A stretch of DNA of 64,000 nt. It comes from Metellina segmentata (Eukaryota; Arthropoda; Arachnida; Araneae; Tetragnathidae). The stretch is from contig OX375873.1 of assembly GCA_947359465.1 (NCBI GenBank), positions 41,326,437 to 41,390,436 on the forward strand, given 5' to 3'. Every line of letters begins with the position of its first letter. The first letter of the stretch is position 1. The position numbers and the translations under genes are program-made. Positions 1 to 13,200 of this stretch are shown piece by piece. The notes under the pieces were generated by a model. It did not search any database and was not told where the DNA came from. It saw only the letters and a program-made list of their open reading frames with translations.

Positions 1-1236
1 AAGTATGCTGCAAAGGATGGAAAGGAAAACTGTGCAACCAACAAGTATACCGTTAGGTAGGACACCTACATTTTCTGAGATTTTTTAAGCAAAATTGGTT
101 AAAAGTAGCATGGCTAAGGATGAGAAGGGGTTTTTTTTGGAGGAGGAAGAATTCTCTCTGAAACTTTTAGAACGTTATAAAAATATTCCAAACTCTTTAC
201 GATGTGTAAATGATTAGTTTTATTTAACGTGTAAAAACATAAAATGTTTTTATTTTTACATATGTAGTACTAAAATTGTACATTTTTTACGACAAAAAAA
301 AATAAATTGTTGTGGGTTTGTGACAAATCCGTTGGGTGTCCTACATTAGATACTGTTTTTCGAATACACAATTATGACCTTTTGATATAACGAAAGTTTT
401 TGAGTATAAGTTATCAATTGTGAATGTAACTGTGGTTTGGCTTTTGCTTCTTACTTACATATACATCCGTATAAAATCCTAGAAAACATTATAAAATTAG
501 TTATTTCCTTCTACATACCTTATACAAGTATGTAACATTTTGGATCATTATTTTATTGTATGTTTAAGTTTTAATACATTGAAATTTAAACATAGTATAT
601 GTATTCATTTTAATTCTTTTTTTTAATACTATTTATGCTTACATTGCTTTTAAAAGAATTTTCTTTTGGATTATATTTTGTTATATGTGAGCCTACCAAG
701 TCAAAAAGTAATTGTTTTGTTTGAAATGAAAAAAGAGAGGTGCTGTAAAAAATTATATTTAAAATTTTACTCTATTTTTGCAAAAATATCTTATAATTTT
801 ACTCTATTTTATGCTAAAATATCTTACAATTGTTTTTTATATTTTATTTTTAATTATATTAATAATAAATTTATGTGTTTATGAGCATATCAGCTATATC
901 AATAGTTTTCTCTCTGTTGCCATTAAATCATTGTTAATAATCAAATCCCATTGTAACTCCCCTCCAACAGTTCTTTCAATTTTGAAACAGTAAACTTTTG
1001 AATATTGTTACGTAGCTTTGCATAACAATGCTTTCTCCTAACAGTGCAATTCGATGCTCTGTTTCTTCCCATTTCATGCAAAGTTTTTGTGCTATTAGCG
1101 TTGAAAAATCGAACTTCTGATATTTCACTTTGAATTTGGATCTATTTTTTTGCGATTCGAATTAACTTCGTTGAGAAACTCAACTTATTACTTCTTGAGT
1201 CCACACTTAAGCTGTTGATATCTCCTAAGATTGAAA
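1..1236. other. AT-rich 5' flank, no gene seen
   Basis: No convincing coding region or repeat with recognisable ends. The stretch is strongly AT-rich with short chance reading frames. It must hold the promoter and any 5' UTR of the RasGEF gene that starts at 1237, but I see no unambiguous TATA box or initiator to assign. Confidence 0.5.
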
Positions 1237-4200
1237 ATGGCTCGACGATTCTGGAAGGGATTTAAAAATATGTAAGTGTTTACCAAATTACTTTATGTTT
1301 TGTCTTTGAGCGTTTGGTAGTTTAGAATGTCTGAATTAATTTACAGAAATGAGATTGCTTTGTGTATTTTGACTATGTTTTCCTAACGTGTATCCCATCG
1401 CCCTATTTTTGTGAAGAGATGCATTAAGATTTTACTAAATGTACAAAGAATCTACAATTTGATTACAATACAAATTTTAAAAATTTACATTTTATTAAAT
1501 TAGACATTTAAAATTATAATCACGCCTTTTTGATTGACGGCCTTGTTCTAAGACATTCAGAAGTTTGGATTTCTTTTTGTTAGCTAGAATGATATCATTT
1601 ATGGCGATTTTGTAGTGTGCAAAACTATGCAATTATATAATCTTTCGGTCAGTTATTTAGAATTGTATTACAGAAAATTAGTTTAATTGGACAATCCCTC
1701 AGAGAAAGGGAATTCTATATCACACTTACACTCATCGAAAATTCATATTTTTGTTATTAATTATTTATTTGTTACTTTTCTTTTTAATAAAGTACCAAGG
1801 AGTGCCCCATTCCTGATTATACCCTCAAAGGGAAAGAATCGGAGGCACTTTTTGTGGTTACCTGGTTATTACTGTTTTTCCTTGTTCAAAAGTTTCAAAT
1901 GTATTCCCTTTCTGATCATAGTCAGGTCAGTGTCGCTGTGTAAGACATTTTTACTTGTTTCAGTTTCACCAATGTCAAAAACGACCGTCTGGGAGAAAAA
2001 GACGCAGCCTCCGATTTGGTAAGTAAACTCACCTTAAACGACAGTTCTTATATTAATATTTAACTATACAACTGAAAATGTTATTTATTTCAATGAAATG
2101 TTCCTAAAATGAAAATGTCCGAAACATTTCCATGTAGAGAGCTCCTTAGTTGTGAGGGAATAAAATTGAAAAAAATCGTGTTTTAGTTTGAAGAGAAAAA
2201 ATTCTTGAACGTTCTAGTAATTACAAAAATGAATTGATTATTTATTAATATCTTTTACTCTCCACATACAATTAATTATCCTAACTAAATGAAAATAAAT
2301 ATTGATCTTTTAATTATTTTCAAAACAAATATTTTCCATACTCCAAAACATAAGACAAGTATAATCGTCCGAATGCATCATTTAAAAAAAATTTGGTATT
2401 TCAGTCGAAAGAGATCAACATTGGAATGATGGGTATATAATAATTTTGTTAGGATTTATTTCAAACATAAATGTAATTATTTTCTTGCAATTTTTCACAA
2501 ATGTCATAACTTCAAACTCTTGTATTTTATTAAGTATCATCTGTTGAAGTTAGACTGTGTGTTATCCGATGTTAGTGCTCTGGCCCTTGGACCAAGAATA
2601 GGTTGAAATAAGGACTTTTTGTTTTTCCACAGGAGGAGTGTCATCCGATACCACGGGTAGTGGAAGCTTTCCTGCGATACAAACCGGAAGACATCGCGGT
2701 AAGTTCACTTGTCGCACATATTACTTTGAATTAGTGTTATTATGTGCATAAGAATGTTTGAGAATTCATTAGCATAAAAAACCACCTATGGGATAATACT
2801 ATTGTGTTGTGACATTTTATTGAAATTAGGTGCTGGATCACATTGAGTGTCATATTTTGAATGTGTTATATTTAAATTTTTCAGGAACAACTTACCTCAA
2901 TGGACTGGACGAACTTTAAATGTGTCACTCATGAGGTAAAAAAATTCATTTCAGACGTTCATGAGCAATGTAGCATTTTAAGGTAGTCGACAGGTGTCCT
3001 TATATATCATGATGCTGTAAGGATGTAACTGTGATATACAGGGTGGTCCCGAATTCATGGTACAAACTTTAATGGTAGGTACAGGACATTGTAACAATGA
3101 TTTATTGTATAGGAATGTATAGTCGCAAGTGACGCGGTGAGGCGAAAACAGGGGAAATAACGGCCGAAAGGAAAAACAAAGATTTTATTGAAAGCGTTGT
3201 TGACAAGTGTCATGTTTACAGTAATTGTTCAAAATTGCGTCCACCAGTATCGATACATGCTTGACAGCGTCGGTGGAGTGATTGGCGTACACGTTCAAAG
3301 ATGCCTGGTATTTCACGCACACCTGCAGCAGCTACAGATAAGCGAGCGACGAGATCCTCATCTGAGTCAACTGGAGTCTCATAAACAAGATGCTTTAGAT
3401 GTCCCCATAAAAAGTAATCGAGGCTCGATAAATCGGGAGATCGGGGTGGCCAAGGGACTGGTCCACCACGCCCAATCCATCGAGTACCAAACGTGGCATT
3501 CAGGTAATTCCGTACATCAATGCTGAAGTGTGCTGGCGCCCCATCGTGCTGAAACCACATGCGGTTACGAATGGCGATCGGAACATCATGCAGCAGTTGT
3601 GGTAACACTTCTTTCAGAAAAATAAGATAGCTTCCGCCAGTGAGCCGCGTGGGTAGTAAGTATGGGCCAATCAAAAAGTCGTTCACAATACCAGCCCACA
3701 CATTAATACTGAAACGTTGTTGAAACGCATGTCGACGCGTTGCATGTGGATTATCGGTTGCCCACACATGGGAATTGTGCGCATTAAAGACACCCTCGCG
3801 TGAAAATGTCGCTTCATCTGTAAATAGCACATAATCTACGAAATCCGGCTGCAACGCACATTGCTGCATCACCCACAGGCAGAAGTTCACGCGGCGAGGA
3901 TAATCTGCCGGATTCAATGCTTGTACTTTCTGAAAATGGAAGGGGTGTAAGCGATTTTCGTTTAACACTGTTTACGCCTCACCGCGTCACTTGCGACTAT
4001 ACATTCCTATACAATAAATCATTGTTACAATGTCCTGTACCTACCATTAAAGTTTGTACCATGAATTCGGGACCACCCTGTAGTACACAGGTGTGTCAAT
4101 TTCCCCACAGGAGAAATTTTCCAAACTAATTTTTAAACCTCATTACGGTTAGATGGAAAACGGGGTAAACAAGGCCTTTTTCAAATCCATTTATTATCAC

Positions 4201-7200
4201 ACATACGTTATCCTACGGCTTTTGGGTACAGAAGCCCTGGTCAAGTGCCAGTTTGTTGGGTTTTTTCATCTAGACCTTATTCGAAACCTTTTTTTTTGAC
4301 TGTTGACTATTATTCGTTGTGAAGAGTTTTCCTTTTAATCTAACATTCAGTTGTTTACAAAATGTGATTCGTATGTTTCAGGAGTTATTCTATTCTGCTC
4401 GGAGAGACTGGAAGCAATGCCTAAACATCTGCGAACTCCTGGCAAGATCCGTGAATGTGAGTTGATCTTACTCTAAGAGACTTTTTCAAACTTTTCAATC
4501 TTTGTACCTACAGACTTCAAATTGAATAACCTCTTTTATCATTCAACAGGTGAGCACGTGGGTACAGGACGTTGTTCTGAGCACACCGACTGTGGATGTG
4601 AGAGCCATGGTGGTAAACAAATTTATCCTCATCGCCAAGCGCCTCTACAAACTCAACAACCTGCACTGCACAAAGGCCGTTCTGCAGGGATTATACGTAG
4701 TTCCCATCATGCGGCTGATCTCCACATGGAAGGTAACTTACAAAACTCAATATCAAACTTTTTAAAGTGGCGTAGAGCCGACAAATCGGTAAGGTGCTGG
4801 TTTCTGCATCGATAGGCTCTGGTTCGAATCCAGGGATAATGTGTAGGTTTTGGAGGGGTGGATATTCAGGTATAATGTGTGGCTGGTAAAAACGGGTTAG
4901 GCCTACTACTATTTTTGGATGGTTGTGAGTTGTAATATTATATGAGGATAATGATGAAGTTAATGCGGCCAGGAATTAGAACCAAATCCAAACAGTGTCG
5001 TAACGTCTAATAGCGTTAAGGAAAACCTTAATCAAATTTATCAGACCAGATCGATAAAACTTGAAGCTAAAATATCGATTCTTAAAGTATGTTCTAATGA
5101 GACAATACTTTCGATTCTTAAAGTCGTTGATTTTTACCTCTCCAGGGCTGTAGATGACCGATCATTTAAGGCTTTTATTGACTTCTTACCAAGAGTATAT
5201 ATAACTGTGGTCAGAAGACTAGGGCGCCAACATTATTGGTATTTTTAACTACCGTTGTACTAGAGAAACACAGCGGACTATTGAAGACCGTCCGGGACCA
5301 ATGACAAAGGGAAAGATCCGAGGATAACACCGCGTTATTTTGAACCATTGTCTGATGACGAAGCAACACCTGAGCTTGAACCCCACTCTCCAAAATTCCA
5401 CACCAAGCCAAAGTGATGACATTTGACGAGACGACAGATTTAATGTGGGTGGGTGGAAACTTAACTCTACGTCGCACTGGAGCTATCTCAATGGCATGAT
5501 ATGGTGTGGATGTTTTAAGAAAGGGGTGCAGGCTCGAGTATTGACCTCATCAACATACAATGGATCAAAATGATGAGGTGTTGATCGAAGATCTTTTCCT
5601 TTGGGAAGGATCCCATTTCGTGGCCAATAGCCGGTGAGTCTCTCCAGTGCTAGTGGCGATGTACCAAGATCAATCCCAAAGGGAAATTTTTCGAATTTGT
5701 GGGAAACATTTTCCATCAAGCTAAATAAGTATAGGTGGCGGAAGTGCTTCTGCGATGATTCGACTTTCTTATACGTATTCCAAACGTGAAGTCACCTGGA
5801 TCGTTTTTAGAACATGTTTTCAGCACTTTGTCAAATAAAATTCCGTAGAATTAAATTCTAATTGATCTCTCTCTCACTTGGACAGTTGACTGGAAAACAC
5901 CAATTAGATTGAAAGCCAAACGCTGTGAAAACAATGAAAAATTACATTTTAATGTAAACCTGACACGTATCACGATAAATCATGCGGAAGCAGAAGTTAA
6001 ATCTTCAGACTGATTTTTTTATTTTCGCTGAAAATCCTTTTTTCGCAAGTTTAAATTTTCTTTTTTCTTCAAACTTCAGAGCCATCGTACGGTACAGTTT
6101 ACCTTTGAAATAAATAGTCAAACTTGTGAACCGAAAGAAATAAATTCACATTGACAACTACCTTCAGACTTTCTTCTATTCCCCATTTGGTGAGTTTGAA
6201 AGTTCACCTTACGGTGAAAAGTAGGGATCTGTAGTTTCTAATCCTCCCGGTAGTTGTCTCTACAAGGTGTTCCGTCATTACAAAAAACGCTCTGACATTG
6301 ATAGACAAGATATCTCAAAATTAGAAATAAACTGAAAAGATCACCGTAAAAAAATCGGCACTGTCTTGATGACAAGATATTTCGTAATCAGAAAAAAATG
6401 GTCTGATTTTGATGGACGATATATCACTCACGTCTTTAGGGTAAAAGACTGATTTTTGTTCTTATGCTCCTTATAAAGGTATTTGTAATACACTGATAAC
6501 CAGAAATATTGGTATAAGCAGCATTGCTCTAACCTTTATTGATGTGTTATCTTGTCGAAGCCATTTGGAGGATTATGGAGGTCCCATATATCAATTAAAT
6601 ATAATCTCAAGGGTCTTGAGCTAGTCTAGGGTTGTCTAAAACTAGAATACAAGCAGGGATGGGAAGGACATAGAGGGTTGACAGTACACTGTAATTGCTT
6701 AGGAAAACTAACAGGGTCTAAATTGCAGGAGACAAACAGTACAAAGGGAAAGTGCAATGTAAGGGAGAAAAACAATACCAAGACAAATAATACAAGGGGA
6801 AAGGGCAATATAAGGGTGAAAAATAAGCTAAAAGTATTTTATTGTAATGCTCTCATTGTGAGAAATAAAATGGATGAGCTCAGGGGAATTGCACAAGCAG
6901 AGGATATAGATATCATTGGGATTACTGAAAGTTGGGCAAACAGTGAAGATGCACAAATTTTAGAATTAAGTGGATTCACAATGTTTAGGGAGGACAGAGT
7001 GAATAGGAAAGAGGGTGGGGTTTTGATTTATGTGAGAGAATTCTTAAACTGTAAGGAAATTAAGTTAAATAGTAAAACTGAGGGTATAGTATCAGTCTGG
7101 GTGAAACTGAATACAGACAAAGGCAAAGGACTAATTCTGGGCAATATATATAGATCTCCTGTTTGTAGTGAAGAGCAGGAAAAGGGCATGTGCAATCTGA

Positions 7201-10200
7201 TAAACGAAGCATGTCAAAAAGGAGAATTAATTTTAATGGGGGACTATAACTATCCAAATATTGACTGGACAAACAATCTAGCTACAAATGGAAAAGGGGC
7301 AGAATTTTTGGAAGTGATACAGGATTGTTTTTTGTACCAGATGGTGTATGAGGATACTAGGGACAATGCAATATTGGATTTGATTTTCAGCAATGATGAG
7401 GATAGGGTGCAGGATTTGGTTATAGGTGAGCCACTGGGAGAAAGTGATCATAGAAGTATCAGATTAAGTATAAATTTTCAGTCAGCATACACAATCAATA
7501 GTAGGATAATTCCAAATTTCAGAAAGGCAAATTTTCATAAGATAAGGGAAGAGTTAAAGGAAACATTCAAAGGGGGATTATTAGCACCGCATCATTCTGA
7601 ACAATGGGAGGAATTCAAGAATAAGTTAGACAGGGTGTGAAAAAAAAAACATGTAACGTTCAGGAAAAAAGGAAAATCTAGAAAATTGCTCCCTATGTGG
7701 TTTTCAGGGGAAACACACAAAGCTTTAAAATTAAAACAAAGAACATACAGGGTATATAAAAGCACTGGTAACGACAGGGACAAGGAGGCATATCAGAAAG
7801 CCAGAAAGAAGTTTAAAACTATTAGTCGGAAGCAAAAGGTGTCCTTGGAGGAAAAATTAGCAAGGGAAATAAATATAAACCCAACAGAATTTTTTGCATA
7901 TGCAAGTGGTAAAAATAAATTTACTACTACACTGGGCCCGTTGGAGGGGAAGGGAGGTGAATTAATTCAAGACGAGGTGGGAAAGGCAAACGTGTTAAAT
8001 GACTTTTTTCTGGGGTTTTTCAATGGTAACTATATTTTAAAAAAGGATCCCAAGGATGGAGCCTTTGCAGGGGGTATAATTAAAGAATGCAAATTCAACA
8101 GGGAAGAAATAGTACATCAGTTGAAAAGAATTAAGCCATCTAAAGGACCAGGGCCAGACGATATTTATCCGAGAGTACTAGTGGAATGTGCGGAAGAACT
8201 GGGGGAAGTAATTCACACGATATTTAATTCAACATATAGCACAGGTTGGGTACCAATGGATTGGAAGTTGGCCAACATAACTCCAATTTTCAAAAAGGGA
8301 ATACAAAGTGATCCGGGCAACTATAGACCAGTAAGTCTAACATCAGTAATTTGCAAAATATTTGAATCTCTGTTAAAAAAGCATATAATGTTATACTTGG
8401 AGGAGGGGGGACTGTTATCAGAGAATCAGTATGGGTTTAGGAATGGCAGATCCTGCTCTACAAACCTGAATTTCTACGAAAAAATTACTGAGGAGCTGGA
8501 TAATAAGAGCAGTGTGGATATCATGTACATAGATTTTCAAAAGGCTTTTGATTAAGTACCTCATGAGGCATTACTGTTTAAATTGGAAAAGCTGGGGATT
8601 CAGGGAAAAACAATAATATGGATAAAGAATTGGTTATTGGGTAGAAAGCAGAGAGTGCAGGTAAAAGGAAATTATTCACAGTGTACAGAAGTTATAAGTG
8701 GGGTGCCTCAGGGATCAGTTTGGGACCAATTTTATTTATAATTTTCATAGATGATATAGGTCAGGGGATAAAGAATAGAATCAGTATATTTGCAGATGAC
8801 TTAAAAATATGGGGGACAGTGGATACCAAGTTACAGATAGAAAATTTACAAAGGGATTTTGATAAGATATCCGAATGGGCTGTAAAATGGGGTATGTCAT
8901 TTAATGTAGGGAAATGTCAAGTTCTGCATATGGGTTACAGGAACAGTGGAGCCGAGTACTGTCTGCAGGGAGTAAAGGTAAAGGAGGGAGAAACAGTCAA
9001 GCATCTTGGGGTGATAATTCACAGGGATTTTAAAATAGGTCACCAATGTTCAGCTGCGGGTAAAAAGGCTAATAGGTTATTGGGGTATATTAAAAAGACT
9101 GTAACTTCAAGGGATAAGAATATAATCTTGCCGTTATATAAGGGTTTAGTAAGACCACATCTAGAATATGCTGTACAATTCTGGGCTCCATATATGAGAA
9201 AGGACATAGAATCAATTGAAAGGGTTCAGCACACAGCTACAAAAATAATAAAGGGGCTAGCAAATTTCGACTATAATGAACGTTTAAGTAAGCTAAACAT
9301 GTATACACTGGAAAGAAGAAGAAGGAGGGGGGATTTGATTCAGCTTTTCAAGTTTGTAAAACAAGGGGACACAGAGGGCTTAAATTTCAATAGGGATAAC
9401 AGAACAAGGGGTCATGGGTATAAATTGAATAAGGCACATTTTAATCGGGATTTAAGGAAAAACTACTACTTTAATAGGGTAATAGACAGTTGGAACGCGT
9501 TGCCAGAAAATATAGTTAATTCAAAGGGAGTGTACGAATTTAAGACACAATTGGATATTCAGTGGGAACTGGGGAATTCATAAACAAAGGACCAGCCTTG
9601 TTGGGCTTGAGCCTGTAGCTGGTCGTCAATATTTGTATTTGTATTTGTATTTGAGAAAGATTTCAGTTTTCAAAAGGGTCATTGAACTGAAAAAATTAGG
9701 AATTGGAATCTTAGTTATTGAATGTACCACTAGGGGGGGGGAGAATGATGTTAAAATGTGTGTCTTATTTCCCCGTGCCACAATCAGTGACTAAATAATT
9801 ACATCTATTAGTTTAAAGAATACATGGATTTTTTCGAGTGTCAAGAATATCTATTTTGTTCCAACCTTTCGAATAAAATCCTTTGGAGATATTCTATTGT
9901 TACTTTCCTTGGATTAGAGCTCCTAGAAAAGATTTTATTGGTTCATCTTTGAATAGAATTCCTTGGAAGGAGAGAGAGATTCGTGTGATCTATTCCTTAG
10001 AATATTCTTTTTGAAATATTATGTCCTTACTTTTCTTGGAATATAGTTCTTAGGAAAGGAACAGTAGAATGTTTCAGGGGGAATGTATTTTAGGAAATGG
10101 ACCAATAGAATATCTTATAAGAACAGAATCTTTTGAATATATTATATTGGTTAAGATGGTCAAAATTGTAAGGAAGTTATGCTGGAACGACAGATTTGTA

Positions 10201-13200
10201 AGGTGGAAGTATGCGCGTGAACCCCTTACAGGGTTAAGCGGTTATTTTGATACTTGTAGGACTTTGAAAGAAATTAAGCTCTTATAGGTCCTATCTATTT
10301 GTTCTCTAATTTGCAAAATGAGATAAACACGCCCAATTAAAGATTCGTGATTTTGACAAAGTACCAAAGGTATGTTTATGGTTTGTATGATATATATGCA
10401 TATAATTGATATGCTTTTTTTATTCCAGAAAGTGCCTGTGAAAAATACGAAATACTTTACAAAACTCCACAGGATCTTTTGCAACGAAAAGAAGATTGTA
10501 AAGAAGATGTGGAAGCCCTATAGTGCACACGAGGTTCGGTGTATTCCAGACGTAGGTGCGTATAGGATTTTGTTGTCCACATACTGAGCGTCGCTAAATG
10601 CACTAGTAGTATTGGTTTTACCCCACAATGATACACTTGATGAATAAATAACTACAATGATTGGTCGAAGGTATCAAGGATTCAATTGGTCCTTTCCTTA
10701 TTATGAAACCCTTTAAAGCGATTCAATTGGTCCTTTCATGGTTATACAACCAGGTGGAACTATTCAATTAGCCCTTTCCTTTGAGTGGAATTCCTTGAAA
10801 ATATTATACTGCTACGTTCTTTTCGGGAGGCAACTCATGTGGATGTCATCATGTCCAGATTGATCCCGGACCGTCGCAAATAGCACATCGTGTTGTTCCA
10901 ATGCGATTTTAATTGAACTATCCCCAAGTAATAGCCCCGTTACTCTAGCAAGTGGGTTACCGCTTTCTGTGTGTGTGAAACATCCAAATGATTCTATTCC
11001 AGAATGATCCAATAGAATCGTTTCAAAAGATGCTATTACAGACCAATATTTTCCATCACTAAAGAATGTTTTGGTGTAAAATGTTTTTTTTTTATTTTAT
11101 ATTACGTGCTGCGTTAAGTCAAAGTTCAGTTGAAAAATGCTTTACTCCCGTGAAAACGGATTTTCTATTATTCGTAGAAACAACTTTATAACCCAACGCA
11201 TTTTTCTTTCCTGTAGATGTACTCTTATCTGGAATGAAAGATGATATAGGCGTCGAATTCACTGGACACCACGTCACGTACCTCCAAAGATCAAGATATG
11301 GTAAATTTCAAGTCATAAATTCTTTCCAAACGGAAAATAGTCTTAGGCAACTGACATTGAGGCATAAATATGTGTGTGTGTGTGTGTTACTGCTAAAAAG
11401 CTGTAATCTGTTATTCTACAGATTATCTAGGTTTTAAGTGCCAAAAATAGTTTCACTTCTCAAACTTCCTGGATAATTTGCATATTACCTACTAGGCACT
11501 CGTTAAAGTGAAAATAAGATCTTTGCTGGAACAACAGCAACGTTTCTGTTAGCTTAAATTAACATAATATTATTTATTTGTCTTTCGATATCTAAAACAT
11601 CAAGTTAATACAATCAAACAATCAACTAATTAGTTGATAGAATCAATCATCAATCAATTAAAAAACTATAATAGAAAGAATCAAACGGTTTAAAATATTA
11701 TTACAGTTAAAAAAATGAATTTCCTAAACATATGATAAAATTATACTTACTTATTAGTGCAATCTAAAGATTAGTGACACTTTGAATTACATAGCAATTG
11801 GTTTTTGCGACAAGCACACCTATTTGTGGTACATTTAGATCTGCATTTTTTGAAACCCTGGCCAGTACCAAGGGATTGTTTTATTGCCGTAGGAAATGAG
11901 AGAAACAGGCGAAACCAAACTCAAAGTGGAAGAAAGGAGGGAATTTGTATTGAAAGGAAATGAAAGGCACAAACTTTTGAACTTTAACGATACGGAAGCC
12001 GTTAATATGTACATTACCTAGGTTAAATGCGGAATACTCTTGATTCCGCACATTAACGGTGCAAATCAGTTAATCTACAGATTACCTAAGTAATGTGCAC
12101 ATTAACGGCTTTCCAGCTTTAGTGGAAGTATATATATATTACTTTAATTTCAATCAAGTTCAAGTCCAGTTTTCGTAGAGCAGTCACATGATTACTAGTC
12201 GATATACTGGTCCCACTGTTTGAAACATCGTTCAATATCAAATTTTATAGAAAGTCATATTTTATTCTATACTATTATTGATTACATACTATATTTGACG
12301 TCTATGATTGGAATCTCAAGAACACGGACTTATTTAAACTTCTTTTTTTTAGGGCGTATTGGCGAATTGCCGGAGATTCAGGATTACTTATCATCCATTG
12401 CCTACACAGTGGAAAAGATAAGATGCTTGAAGGCAAATCGTTTGAAGTGAGTGCACATCAGAAGGTTTTTTTAAGTAAAATAAAAATTTATATAGAGACT
12501 AACGATTGATAGTAATTAAAGGAAAGTTGAACAAAACAGGGTCATTGTTATTAAATTTATTTTTTATGCGTGTAATTTTTCTTCTAACAAGATCATAAAT
12601 TTGTTATAGTTTCAATTTATTAATTCTAGCCTGCCCTTCTTTGAATGCATAAACATTTTTTGGAATAGACTGCCAAACACGATTTAATTAAAAAAAAAAA
12701 TTTGTTAACTGTTAATAATAATTAATTTTATATTTGTACAAAAAAGTAAGGTACCACAATATAGTAGCCTATATTTATACAGTCCCTTCTAAAAGGTAAT
12801 AAAGATGCATTTTTATACCGATTATAATGATTGTTGCTTTTTAAGCAGGTATGTTTAGAAATTAAACAAACCATTTCCATTTCACACAGTAAAAAAATAG
12901 TAGTTCAAAACTGGGTACTACCCAGTCCTGTCCTACTGTCAACGCCATTAATCAGAAAAGAAGGCTTAGCATGTTTCAAACATGAAACTAAACATTTTTT
13001 AATCATTTAAAATAATAGCTGAAAGAGGTGTTATAAGGTGTTGTAAGAGATAAATCTTAGATAAATCTTCAAGCAATTAGAAACTACAGATTAAAATTAG
13101 GTGGATTAAAAATTGAACTTTTTCTACTCGACTTTTTCAACACATCGGCGTTGACAAGCACATAATCTACACTGCATTTCATTCAACTCCAAATAACATG

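Noticed and set aside
1687..2022. 111-codon + frame overlapping exon 2 of the compact RasGEF gene
   Set aside because: The exon reads in a different frame with correct splice sites and phase; the longer frame is incidental.
4770..4845. Possible tRNA gene with perfect B box GGTTCGAATCC
   Set aside because: It matches the SINE head, has a deleted D-arm region and no clean acceptor stem.
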